Positions 50,084 to 58,162 of a stretch of DNA of 64,000 nucleotides are shown piece after piece. The number at the start of each line of letters is the position of its first letter. Position 1 is the first letter of the stretch. Under the pieces are notes generated by a model, which was not told where the DNA came from, did no database searches, and saw only the letters and a list, made by a program, of their open reading frames with translations. The DNA comes from an uncultured Candidatus Saccharibacteria bacterium. Its GTDB lineage: Bacteria > Patescibacteriota > Saccharimonadia > Saccharimonadales > Saccharimonadaceae. The stretch is taken from NCBI GenBank assembly GCA_948945085.1, contig CARBGY010000002.1, positions 68,485-132,484 of the forward strand, given 5' to 3'. The translations under genes and the position numbers were made by a program.

Positions 50084-51490
50084 TTAAATAAATACAACTG
50101 GCGAAATATCAATACCTGGTTCTTCAATAAGGCGCGAATTAAGTGAATTAATATCATTGACCTCGCAATATCTCGTATTAAATTCAGGGCGATTTTCTAG
50201 AAGTGTACGAATTTCGGTGAGAAAATTTAAATATTCTGGATCGGTATAGAAAAAGTTTTCGGAATGTTCGATAGTGTAACGTTTTTTAAGACGTTCAAAA
50301 GTGTAATTTAGAAAATCAGAAACTCTAGCATCGGGCTGGCGGTCTTGACCAACAAAAAAGCTTCGAACAAAAACCTGCGTAATACTTGTATTACGGTCGG
50401 CGGAGGAGAGGAGGCGACCATATTCAGAGCGAGGAGGATGAGCTTGTGATGAACGATGATCGGCGATAGCTTCAAAGATTGAGCGACGTTTTGTTTGATT
50501 AAAATAACTTGACATGAACGAATCATTTAAGAATTTCTCAGCCGCAATCAGCTCGTGATGTTCGGCATCAAGATATTTATTAAAATCGTGATAGGCGGCG
50601 CTAACGTAAATTAAATCCGGATCAAGCGAAAGCTTAAAAGTGTCGTTTAAAGCAAAGCTGCGTCGAATAACTTCACGAATGTGAAAGACTTGATGAGCTT
50701 TGTCATTCTTAAGATATTCGGGAAAGATATGATCCGTAATATATGTAACAAGTTTTGGAGAAACTCTTTGTATATAGCTGGCGTATTCAGATTCAAGATT
50801 TAGGGCGCGTTCAAGATGGTTGACACTAACATAACGTTGGCGAAACTCTGCTGGGTTATCGGTGAGTTTTTGTAGCTCGTGCAAGGCACGTCGATAGCTA
50901 AGGTCGGGAAAGTAGCTTTTGGTGAGAGCGTAACCATTTTTGCCGTACTTGTTAATAAGATGACGGCGAGATTCTGTAATAATAGCTTCAAGATTTGGCT
51001 CACCAAAATTACGTAGGCGGTAGGTGTAGGTACGATGAAGCATGGTATCTATATCGATGTTGCGATCGGCGGTCGAAACGATTTTACCATAAATACTGCG
51101 TGGTTCTCCCTTTAGGGTTGAACGATGATCAGCAACAGCTTCAGAAATAGTTTGAAGGTCTTTAGTGGAAAAGAACTCGGGTAGGACCTTATCTTCTAAA
51201 ACCATTTTGGCGGAAATTTCTTCGTGATGCTTTGCATCAATATGGTGGCCCAGATCATGATAAGCTGCAACCGTATATACTATGTCTAAATTAAGGTCAG
51301 GGCAGGTTTTAGCAAACTGAAAACTGCGACGAAGAACATAATAGATATGCGCGAGATGATGTCCCCAGTCGTTTTTAGCATACTCGGGGAAGATTTTCTT
51401 CTGGATGTAAACTTGTAAATCATGATTTATTTCGTCATAAAAAGGCACTTTAACATTTTTAAGAACTTTTGTGGCCTTTTTGGATTCCAT
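50084..51490 (-). CDS. Protein with two tandem HD phosphohydrolase domains
   Basis: A 468-residue protein made of two related halves, each starting Ile-Phe-Pro-Glu-Tyr-x-Lys-Asn-Asp. Each has a His-x2-x-His-Ile segment, Ala-Ala-Tyr-His-Asp, and a His-His-Glu followed by an Asp-His-Arg-Ser/Tyr-Gly...Ser-x-Ala-Asp-Arg-Asn block. The first half has the complete Tyr-His-Asp-Leu-Gly-His; the second reads Tyr-His-Asp-Phe-Asn-Lys. HD proteins hydrolyse phosphomonoesters or nucleotides, and the substrate is not apparent. The -10 TATAAT (51497-51502) ends six bases before the ATG, predicting a leaderless mRNA. Confidence 0.85.
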   Translation of the reverse strand: MESKKATKVLKNVKVPFYDEINHDLQVYIQKKIFPEYAKNDWGHHLAHIYYVLRRSFQFAKTCPDLNLDIVYTVAAYHDLGHHIDAKHHEEISAKMVLEDKVLPEFFSTKDLQTISEAVADHRSTLKGEPRSIYGKIVSTADRNIDIDTMLHRTYTYRLRNFGEPNLEAIITESRRHLINKYGKNGYALTKSYFPDLSYRRALHELQKLTDNPAEFRQRYVSVNHLERALNLESEYASYIQRVSPKLVTYITDHIFPEYLKNDKAHQVFHIREVIRRSFALNDTFKLSLDPDLIYVSAAYHDFNKYLDAEHHELIAAEKFLNDSFMSSYFNQTKRRSIFEAIADHRSSQAHPPRSEYGRLLSSADRNTSITQVFVRSFFVGQDRQPDARVSDFLNYTFERLKKRYTIEHSENFFYTDPEYLNFLTEIRTLLENRPEFNTRYCEVNDINSLNSRLIEEPGIDISPVVFI

Positions 51491-51541
51491 AGGTTGATTA
51501 TAATATAAGTTGAGAGGTTGTGATATAATTTCTGTATGGAA

Positions 51542-51617
51542 CAGGGCTTGGCGCAGTTGGTAGCGCGCACGCCTGGGGGGCGTGAGGTCGCCAGTTCAAG
51601 TCTGGTAGCCCTGACCA
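51542..51617 (+). tRNA. tRNA-Pro (anticodon GGG)
   Basis: Acceptor CAGGGCT/AGCCCTG with encoded ACCA and anticodon loop CTGGGGG. It completes a set of three proline isoacceptors (CGG, UGG, GGG) in the window. Confidence 0.93.
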
Positions 51618-51666
51618 AAATTATTATTTAAGTCGCAGAACTATTTTGTAGTTTCCTATCTACTAT

Positions 51667-52140
51667 CTAATTACCTACCACTAGACATCGTACCGGATAG
51701 GCATAATTACGATCCTGCGCTGATGCGCTTCCTGATGTCAGGGTAGCATGATACGCTTTGGAACTAGAGTAGTTACTGCTAGTCGTCAAAGACCTCTCGT
51801 TTCCGAATACCGACAAATAGAAATTTGAATCAGGGCGAATATAGCCAGAACGGGTATTATATTCCACAGTATCGCCTGAATCTTTTAGCTCGACTTCAAA
51901 AGTCTTGATTACGGTAGATTCATCACCTTTGTCGTCTTTTTGAGCGGTAGGTGCCTTAACTTCCTTAATCTTATCGCTACCAGTCATTACTACGGGTTTT
52001 AAATTATCAAAGTGAATATCCCAAACCGTCGACTTCACAGTTGCAACTCCATTAATCTGCAAATCTGTCGAGAATGCTGCCACGGCAACACCAATTGCGC
52101 CAATTAAGGCTACTACAAGTAACGCAATCGCAATAATCAT
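51667..52140 (-). CDS. Chimeric exported protein: truncated TasA-like domain fused to lectin cassette C8
   Basis: 157 residues. The N-terminal signal/membrane segment (Ile-Ala-Leu-Leu-Val-Val-Ala-Leu-Ile-Gly) and Ala-Phe-Ser-Thr-Asp-Leu-Gln-Ile-Asn-Gly-Val-Ala-Thr-Val-Lys resemble TasA/camelysin-type surface fibre proteins. That domain should run on after Ser-Gly-Asp-Thr-Val-Glu-Tyr. Instead the frame passes at about 51860 into Arg-Ser-Gly-Tyr-Ile-Arg-Pro, Tyr-Ser-Ser-Ser-Lys-Ala-Tyr and Tyr-Pro-Val-Arg-Cys-Leu, the lectin/FISUMP cassette end. The join is in frame. The start is uncertain: ATG 52140 has only GAGAAAAAG upstream, and the frame continues a further 13 codons upstream without ATG. 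Confidence 0.78.
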   Translation of the reverse strand: MIIAIALLVVALIGAIGVAVAAFSTDLQINGVATVKSTVWDIHFDNLKPVVMTGSDKIKEVKAPTAQKDDKGDESTVIKTFEVELKDSGDTVEYNTRSGYIRPDSNFYLSVFGNERSLTTSSNYSSSKAYHATLTSGSASAQDRNYAYPVRCLVVGN

Positions 52141-52410
52141 CTTTTTCTCACGGTTGTTTCTTGCTCCGAATGCATTATTTTTACGAGCGTATATGTGGCT
52201 ACAGTTAACATACTATGTCAACATAACTACTTTAAGTCTAGTATATATAGTCAAGGCTTGAATAGCTTCTGTTTTTTATTGTTATAGGATTTGCAAACAT
52301 GTGCGTTAAGTTAATGACTGTATTTTACAGCTATCGGAAAAGATAATTAGAAATACGATCTGAAATTTTCGCAAAATTATTGCAAAAATGTTGAATAGAC
52401 ATGTACCCTA

Positions 52411-52439
52411 TTGTATTCATTACCATGTTGTACTATAAT
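52411..52439 (+). promoter_or_regulatory. Promoter for the 52489 HAD gene
   Basis: TTGTAT and TATAAT (52434-52439), 17 bp apart, giving a leader of about 45 nt that ends in AAAAGGAGG. The rest of 52141-52410 is AT-rich, with no gene visible. Confidence 0.75.
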
Positions 52440-52488
52440 TTGTTTATGTAGTTTTAGTAACTTAAGGACATTTTAAAAGGAGGCACTG

Positions 52489-53205
52489 ATGCTAAAGGCA
52501 GTAATTTATGATTTTGACGGAACGCTGACGCCAAGTGTTTTGCCGGAATTTAAAATTGTAGAGGCTGGTGGATTAGAAGGCGGAGTCGCAAATCCAAAGT
52601 TTTTTGAGGAAGCGCATGAGCTTGCAAAAACTCATAATATTGACTTACTCGATTCCGTGGCAAGATTAATTCTCAAGTTCGCAAAGAAGTCTGGTTTATC
52701 CTTAACAGATAAAAACCTTGCACTTGGAGCAGACAAACGTCAATATAATCCGGGAGTAGAAAATTTCTTAAAGAGGTTGTGTGAGAAAGGGACTAAGAAT
52801 TACCTGTTAAGTTCAGGCATAAAAGCCTATCTAAGCTGCCTAGAAATTGCTCCACTTTTTACTGAGATTTTCGCAACTACGTTAAATTATGACGAGAACG
52901 GCGAGGCAACGACACCGAAACAGGTTATGACAGTTGAGCAAAAGGCGGAAACTTTGCGCGAATTGGCGCAAGAGTTAAATGGTAATTCAAGTGATTGTAC
53001 TGGTATGGTGTACATTGGTGATGGACCAACAGATATTTTCGCGTTAGAGTTCGTGAAGAATAATGGCGGAGAATCAATTCTTGTTTATCATGACGAAAAT
53101 AGCGACGAAGTAAAGGCTGTGCGTGAAAAGGATGCGGCGAATGCATACTTTCCGGCAGATTTTCGTCAAGGAAGCGAATTGGATCGATATATAAACAAAA
53201 TTTAG
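52489..53205 (+). CDS. HAD-superfamily phosphatase (SerB-like)
   Basis: A 238-residue class I HAD protein: Tyr-Asp-Phe-Asp-Gly-Thr-Leu at the N-terminus, Leu-Leu-Ser-Ser-Gly near residue 103, Lys in Pro-Lys-Gln-Val, and Tyr-Ile-Gly-Asp-Gly-Pro-Thr-Asp near 170. The cap inserted after motif I is helical, as in phosphoserine phosphatase-like enzymes. Substrate unknown. AGGAGG lies seven bases before the ATG. It stands alone. Confidence 0.88.
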   Translation: MLKAVIYDFDGTLTPSVLPEFKIVEAGGLEGGVANPKFFEEAHELAKTHNIDLLDSVARLILKFAKKSGLSLTDKNLALGADKRQYNPGVENFLKRLCEKGTKNYLLSSGIKAYLSCLEIAPLFTEIFATTLNYDENGEATTPKQVMTVEQKAETLRELAQELNGNSSDCTGMVYIGDGPTDIFALEFVKNNGGESILVYHDENSDEVKAVREKDAANAYFPADFRQGSELDRYINKI

Positions 53206-53289
53206 CTTCCTAGAAAATAATCCCTCTCAGGAAATCTGAGGGGGACTATATATTGTAAAGAACGAAGCTATGGAGGCTTGACGTTATGG

Positions 53290-54078
53290 TTAGGTTAATT
53301 GTCGCTCATGATCCATAACATCAAATAGTGCATTTGCCGGAGAAAGGTTATACATGCTAAAATTATCTTCTGGTGGTTTAGTAATCATAACACCATGATC
53401 TGACCAAATTTCGATTGCACGTTCGTTGTCATAAGTTCGATCAAGCCTAAATGAACGCTCGCTGGCTCCATTAGGAACGAAGAAACAGTCCGGATCTGTA
53501 GCCCAGCGATACCAATCTTTTGGCAAGGTCCAATTACTTAAATGAACTAGCTGATTACGATAGAGTCGCGGATGCTGCCTCATGCAGGTAGTCGATCTTT
53601 TACGGATACATTCCATTTCGAACGATCTAGTCGGATTAAGATTACCTGCGAAAAATGGAATTGGCGAAAAATACCAAATCCACGACAAATAGCGATGAAG
53701 CAAGAAAGTTGGCTTGGTCATGGCTTGCCTCGGAGCACCGCCGATAAAGAAAATACGTTCAATATAAGCATACGCAAGCGGATGATTATATAATGTAAAA
53801 GCCGTAAAACTTCCGATTCCTGCTTGAGCGTGAATCTCGAGCTTTTGAATCTTCGATTCCTTATGATTCTGAGAAGTTGCCGGCCAGCTTTGACCGTAAC
53901 TGCGTAAGAAATGATCGACAGATTCGTGGACTCCCTGACAGACGTTAGGGTTTTGGCTGGGCTCAAAGACGATCACGTTAAGTTCCTTTCCATAACGCTC
54001 TTTGAGCTTTTTAATGTACCACTGTTCCGTGTCCGGTGAATTTCCTTCAGACGGAATCACTAAAATCGTAGTTTTCAT
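53290..54078 (-). CDS. Unidentified alpha/beta-type protein (262 aa)
   Basis: GGAGGGAAATT before the ATG fixes the start; an upstream extension lacks this. The first strand-loop (Ile-Leu-Val-Ile-Pro-Ser-Glu-Gly-Asn-Ser-Pro-Asp-Thr) and His-Ala-Gln-Ala-Gly-Ile-Gly-Ser near residue 95 look like an alpha/beta-hydrolase fold. However, the elbow has no Ser at the nucleophile position, so catalysis is doubtful. Late His-Gly-Val and His-Glu residues exist. No signal peptide. Family not recognised. Confidence 0.6.
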   Translation of the reverse strand: MKTTILVIPSEGNSPDTEQWYIKKLKERYGKELNVIVFEPSQNPNVCQGVHESVDHFLRSYGQSWPATSQNHKESKIQKLEIHAQAGIGSFTAFTLYNHPLAYAYIERIFFIGGAPRQAMTKPTFLLHRYLSWIWYFSPIPFFAGNLNPTRSFEMECIRKRSTTCMRQHPRLYRNQLVHLSNWTLPKDWYRWATDPDCFFVPNGASERSFRLDRTYDNERAIEIWSDHGVMITKPPEDNFSMYNLSPANALFDVMDHERQLT

Positions 54079-54202
54079 AATTTCCCTCCTCATTTTTCTA
54101 CGATGTAGACTCATAGTATACCACACTTTTATAAAAATAGCCATACCTGGATAAGTCAAGTTCGTTTCATGACCGCTCTAATGCTGTTGTATAATATATA
54201 CT

Positions 54203-54871
54203 GTGAGAAAGTTTATCCCAGAAAAAGTAAGGCTAATCCCCAAAGAAGCAACGAAGGTGTTTGAAGGGAGAATATATGATGTTTATCAGTGGCCTCAAAA
54301 ACTGTTTGATGGATCGACGGAAACATTTGAGATGCTGAGTCGAGCTGATACAGTAAAAATTATTGCGCTAGTTAACGAAAAAGAATTGAAGAGTTTGCAA
54401 AACATCAAAAATGAGCAGATGGTTATGGATGATTCCGATCAAGAAGCGGATAATCTAAGTTGCGACCGGAGAAAAATTATTATAACACACCAAACGCAGC
54501 CGCGAAAGGATTGGTTTTACGATTATCCGGGAGGACGGGTAGATGCGGAAGACGAAAGTGAGCTAAAAGCAGCGAAGCGAGAATTGCGCGAAGAAACTGG
54601 TCTTGTGTTTAAGAATTGGAAATTAGTAGAAGTGAACCAACCTTTCTCAAAAATTGATTGGCTAGTTTATACTTTTGTAGCAAGTGAGTTAGCTGCACAA
54701 ACACAGCAAGAGTTAGATGCAGGAGAGAAAATTGAAGTTTTAGCTGTAAGTTTACTAGAACTGCAGGAATTAGCTAAAAGTGAGGATCCTCAGTTCTTGC
54801 GTTTTAAAGGATTCGAGAATGTTAAAAGTATAAATGAACTTCTTAATCAGCCGGAGTTGTATAAGTATTAG
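54203..54871 (+). CDS. Nudix hydrolase, ADP-ribose pyrophosphatase-like
   Basis: A 222-residue Nudix protein with GTG start. The box Gly-Gly-Arg-Val-Asp-Ala-Glu...Arg-Glu-Leu-Arg-Glu-Glu-Thr-Gly-Leu has one residue more than usual between the Gly and the first Glu. Tyr-Pro-Gly-Gly before it resembles ADP-ribose pyrophosphatases. A poorly conserved insert of about 30 residues (about 70-100) precedes the box. The -10 TATAAT (54190-54195) ends seven bases before the GTG, predicting leaderless initiation at GTG. Confidence 0.87.
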   Translation: MRKFIPEKVRLIPKEATKVFEGRIYDVYQWPQKLFDGSTETFEMLSRADTVKIIALVNEKELKSLQNIKNEQMVMDDSDQEADNLSCDRRKIIITHQTQPRKDWFYDYPGGRVDAEDESELKAAKRELREETGLVFKNWKLVEVNQPFSKIDWLVYTFVASELAAQTQQELDAGEKIEVLAVSLLELQELAKSEDPQFLRFKGFENVKSINELLNQPELYKY

Positions 54872-54882
54872 ACTTGTTGAGG

Positions 54883-55656
54883 CTACTCGGAGGATTTGGA
54901 GGATTTGTTGGTATTATTCTCAGCGGGGTTTTTCGTGGAGCCGCGTTTGAGATATTTCATGATACGCTCGCGTTGCCAGACCACAAGACCGAGAATGACT
55001 ACTGAGAAAATTGCGGCGACTGCTACGAGCGGTAAGTTATCACTCAGACCGGAGCCTAAAAAGTTGGTTAGGACAATGGTTGGGAAACGTCCTAATGTAA
55101 TAAGAACCATAAGACGGCGGATGGGTAGCTTAGTCAGACCGCCCATATAACACACTAAATCATCAGGGAAACCGGGTAACAGAAATATGGCGAACAGGAT
55201 AAGTGAAGTTCCCTTTGAGTCGAGAATGAAATCGAATTTTTCAATGGTGGATTTTTTAAAAATCTTTTCAATAAGAGGGCGACCGTAGTGCCGTGCAAGC
55301 CGAAAAACAATATAGCAACCGATTATACTACCGATTAGCGTCCAAAGAATTCCCCAAGATCCGAAGAGAAAACCTCCAATACTACCAACGGCTTGACCAG
55401 GAATAGGAGCAACGACGGTCTGAACAATTTGCAATATAATATACAGAATCGGAGCGAAAGCACCAAAAGATTCGACGGTTTTGACAAGTTCATCACGGTT
55501 AGACAGTAAAGTAGAAATTGGCCCATGAAAAGCAAGATCAAGAATAAAGAAAATGGCAAGCCAAGCAACAATGATGCCAATGAGAAAAAGTTTAATCTTA
55601 GTGCGGCGGTCAATGCGCTTACGGACAGGGGAGTCGTTACCAGGGTTATTTGGCAT
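54883..55656 (-). CDS. TVP38/TMEM64 (DedA-like) family membrane protein
   Basis: A 257-residue protein with about five to six membrane segments. Pro-Ile-Pro-Gly-Gln-Ala, Gly-Gly-Phe-Leu-Phe-Gly and Leu-Leu-Pro-Gly-Phe-Pro-Asp-Asp match the VTT domain (re-entrant loops) of proteins linked to lipid scrambling or undecaprenyl-phosphate recycling. It has a basic start and a charged Asn/Ser-rich tail. The ATG overlaps the end of rny by 11 bases, so the two are co-transcribed. Confidence 0.88.
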   Translation of the reverse strand: MPNNPGNDSPVRKRIDRRTKIKLFLIGIIVAWLAIFFILDLAFHGPISTLLSNRDELVKTVESFGAFAPILYIILQIVQTVVAPIPGQAVGSIGGFLFGSWGILWTLIGSIIGCYIVFRLARHYGRPLIEKIFKKSTIEKFDFILDSKGTSLILFAIFLLPGFPDDLVCYMGGLTKLPIRRLMVLITLGRFPTIVLTNFLGSGLSDNLPLVAVAAIFSVVILGLVVWQRERIMKYLKRGSTKNPAENNTNKSSKSSE

Positions 55657-57163
55657 ATTCAATAGCGCGGGTCTCTCGGATTACGTTGACTTTGATAACG
55701 CCAGGGTAAGACATTGTAGCTTCGATTTTGTTCGCGATATCACGAGCCAGCTTAAGGGCGGAAAGATCGTCAATTTGTTTTGGTTCAACGATAACGCGGA
55801 TTTCACGACCAGCAGAAATTGCATAAGCTTTGTCGATACCAGGAAAACTAGTGGCGATGTTTTCAAGATCGCGCATGCGCTCGGCGAAGTTCTCGGCAGA
55901 AATATTACGAGCACCTGGACGAGCCGCGGAAAGTGAGTCGACAATTTTAACGATAACGGCTTCAGGAGTTGTTGGTTCGATATCGTCATGATGTGCAGCC
56001 ATTGCATGAACAACTTCATCAGGCATGCCATATTTTTTTGCTAGTTCGGCGCCGATTTCAGCATGTTTGCCTTCAATTTTGTGAGTTACGGCTTTACCAA
56101 TATCGTGAAGCAAGGTGGCAGTTTTTGCGACACGCTTATTGGCGCCAATCTCATCAGCAATCATACCTGCAATGTGGGCCATTTCAACAGAATGTAGCAG
56201 CACATTCTGGCCGTAGCTAGTACGGAATTTAAGTTCACCAAGAAGGTGAATGAGCTCGCGCGGAATACCAACCACACCGACTTCACGAGCAGCATCTTCG
56301 CCAGCACGCATAACTTCTTTTTCAATTTCACGTTCGGCCTTAGCAACCGCGTCTTCAATTGAGCTAGGGTTGATTCGACCATCTTTCATCAAACGTTCGA
56401 GCGCATAACGTGCTACTTGACGACGAATAGGGTCAAAACTCGATAAAACTACCATGCCCGGAGTATCGTCGACCATGATATCAACACCTGTAGCACGCTG
56501 AAGAGCTTGGATGTTACGACCTTCTTTGCCAATGATGCGTCCTTTCATATCATCGTCAGGAAGTTTAAGTGCGGTCACAGTACGGTCGGCGGTAACCTCA
56601 GAGGACATACGTTCCATAGCGGTCAAGAGGAGGGCCTGAGCTGCTTCGTCGATATCATGTTTAATTTCTTTTTGTTCTTTCGCAACTAAGCCAGCAAGAT
56701 CTTGTTTGATGTCGCGTTCAGTCATTTGCATAAGTTTATCGCGAGCATCAGCCTTAGAAAGACCGGCAATTTTTTCGAGTTTCTCTTGTTGGCGATTACG
56801 AATATCACGTACTTCGGTTTTGAGGTCGTCGAGTTCTTTTTCTTGTTTGGCGAGTCGTTCAGTTTTTTGCTCAAGTTGATCGAGTTTATTGTCTAGATTT
56901 GCCTCTCGCTCGCTTAGACGATGCTCGGTATTTTTCCACTCGCGACGTCGCTCAGCTTCTTCCTGTTGAGACTTAGCGGCCATGTCAGCGGCATCGGTTT
57001 TAGCTTTTAAAACGATGTCCGAGGCTTCATTCTTAGCTTTGCGAATAAGATCGTCAGCCTTATTCTTGCCACCGTTTTCGTTCTTTTTATTGTATGCAAA
57101 AATTCCGCCCGCACCAGCCGCAAATCCGACTATGAGAGCTATGATTGCTATTACTACGTTCAT
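55646..57163 (-). CDS. rny: Ribonuclease Y
   Basis: Membrane-anchored endoribonuclease that starts mRNA decay. A 505-residue protein of the usual build: N-terminal membrane helix (1-24), a long charged coiled coil (about 30-190), a KH domain (Gly-Arg-Ile-Ile-Gly-Lys-Glu-Gly-Arg-Asn-Ile) and an HD domain with Leu-Leu-His-Asp-Ile-Gly-Lys-Ala and Ala-Ala-His-His-Asp-Asp. AGAAAGGTA precedes the ATG. Confidence 0.97.
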   Translation of the reverse strand: MNVVIAIIALIVGFAAGAGGIFAYNKKNENGGKNKADDLIRKAKNEASDIVLKAKTDAADMAAKSQQEEAERRREWKNTEHRLSEREANLDNKLDQLEQKTERLAKQEKELDDLKTEVRDIRNRQQEKLEKIAGLSKADARDKLMQMTERDIKQDLAGLVAKEQKEIKHDIDEAAQALLLTAMERMSSEVTADRTVTALKLPDDDMKGRIIGKEGRNIQALQRATGVDIMVDDTPGMVVLSSFDPIRRQVARYALERLMKDGRINPSSIEDAVAKAEREIEKEVMRAGEDAAREVGVVGIPRELIHLLGELKFRTSYGQNVLLHSVEMAHIAGMIADEIGANKRVAKTATLLHDIGKAVTHKIEGKHAEIGAELAKKYGMPDEVVHAMAAHHDDIEPTTPEAVIVKIVDSLSAARPGARNISAENFAERMRDLENIATSFPGIDKAYAISAGREIRVIVEPKQIDDLSALKLARDIANKIEATMSYPGVIKVNVIRETRAIEYAK

Positions 57164-57285
57164 AACGTACCTTTCTAATTGTGAATTTTAATGTTGCCGA
57201 CATTTTCCGTATGTCAGCGGATTAACAAATAAATATAAATATATAAGTTTCCAGGTTAATTATAACACATCTTGAGTGAGGCTGG

Positions 57286-57618
57286 CTACTTTTTTTGTGG
57301 GGTGATATTAGCGGGTCGACCATACTCAGGTATGATAATCTGATGTCGTTGGCCGTGATGATCGAAAAGGGGGATTCGTAGTTGGTCAGCAAGAGCATTA
57401 ACGAGAGCAGCACCAATACGTAGGCCGGTAAATGACCCTGGTCCAGAATAGTAAGTAATCTCTGTTAAATCTTGCCAGTCAGCGTTCTGCTCTAGTAATT
57501 TATCATGAATGAAAGAGAAGATGTTTTCTGCTAAGTCGTATTTGCCGGTGCGACTATATTCCGTGTCACCGAGACGCAGGATGCAAGTGTCAGTAGACGT
57601 ATCTAGATACATTTTCAT
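57286..57618 (-). CDS. tsaB: TsaB-like protein, N-terminal domain only
   Basis: TsaB supports t6A modification of ANN-decoding tRNAs with TsaD and TsaE. Here only about 110 residues exist: the first ASKHA subdomain, with Leu-Asp-Thr-Ser-Thr-Asp and Ser-Gly-Pro-Gly-Ser-Phe-Thr-Gly-Leu-Arg-Ile-Gly. The second subdomain of the usual 220-residue protein is missing. The TsaB-TsaD dimer forms through the N-terminal part, which is kept. The start overlaps the tsaE stop (TAATG). Confidence 0.87.
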   Translation of the reverse strand: MKMYLDTSTDTCILRLGDTEYSRTGKYDLAENIFSFIHDKLLEQNADWQDLTEITYYSGPGSFTGLRIGAALVNALADQLRIPLFDHHGQRHQIIIPEYGRPANITPQKK

Positions 57619-58154
57619 TATTTATCGCCTTTCAATCGAAGATTAGAAGGATTAATTTGGTCACTCAACTCCATCTCGGAGAAGTTATTCTTTATCTTGC
57701 GCGATCCGTCAGGATTAAGAGAAAATTCAAGACGATAATGTGACTCTGGTAGCATACTGGAAACGTCGTTACCCCACTCAATCACCACAACTGATAAAGG
57801 ATCGGAAATAGCCTCTAAGAGATCTTCGGACATTAAACCAGGATCATCAAGACGATAAAAATCATAGTGGATAAGTTCACCAAAAGTCGGATTGTCTTTG
57901 TTGGTGTTTTGGGAATCTTGGTTGTTGTAATTTTTACAACATTTCTGATCAACTGGGAAAGAGTAGCGTTTTGAAATAGTAAAACTAGGACTAGTAATGG
58001 GCTCTCTGATACCAAGACCGCGGGCAAGACCACGAGTAAAAGTAGTTTTGCCAACCCCGACATCGCCGACAAGTTCAATAATAGCCGGAAATGTTAAAGA
58101 TTTTGCAAATTCTTCTCCAAAAGAGAGCATGTCTGACTCGGAATGAATAATCAT
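57618..58154 (-). CDS. tsaE: tRNA t6A biosynthesis ATPase TsaE
   Basis: A 178-residue P-loop protein: Leu-Val-Gly-Asp-Val-Gly-Val-Gly-Lys-Thr-Thr-Phe-Thr-Arg-Gly, Ser-Pro-Ser-Phe-Thr, His-Tyr-Asp-Phe-Tyr-Arg-Leu, and Val-Ile-Glu-Trp-Gly. The usual Thr-Ser-Pro-Thr-Phe block is slightly altered. The extra segment around Gln-Lys-Cys-Cys-Lys-Asn-Tyr-Asn-Asn (about 75-95) lengthens it beyond the usual 150. The -10 TATAAT (58162-58167, TGG before it) ends seven bases before the ATG. It forms an operon with tsaB. Confidence 0.93.
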   Translation of the reverse strand: MIIHSESDMLSFGEEFAKSLTFPAIIELVGDVGVGKTTFTRGLARGLGIREPITSPSFTISKRYSFPVDQKCCKNYNNQDSQNTNKDNPTFGELIHYDFYRLDDPGLMSEDLLEAISDPLSVVVIEWGNDVSSMLPESHYRLEFSLNPDGSRKIKNNFSEMELSDQINPSNLRLKGDK

Positions 58155-58162
58155 ATTATATA

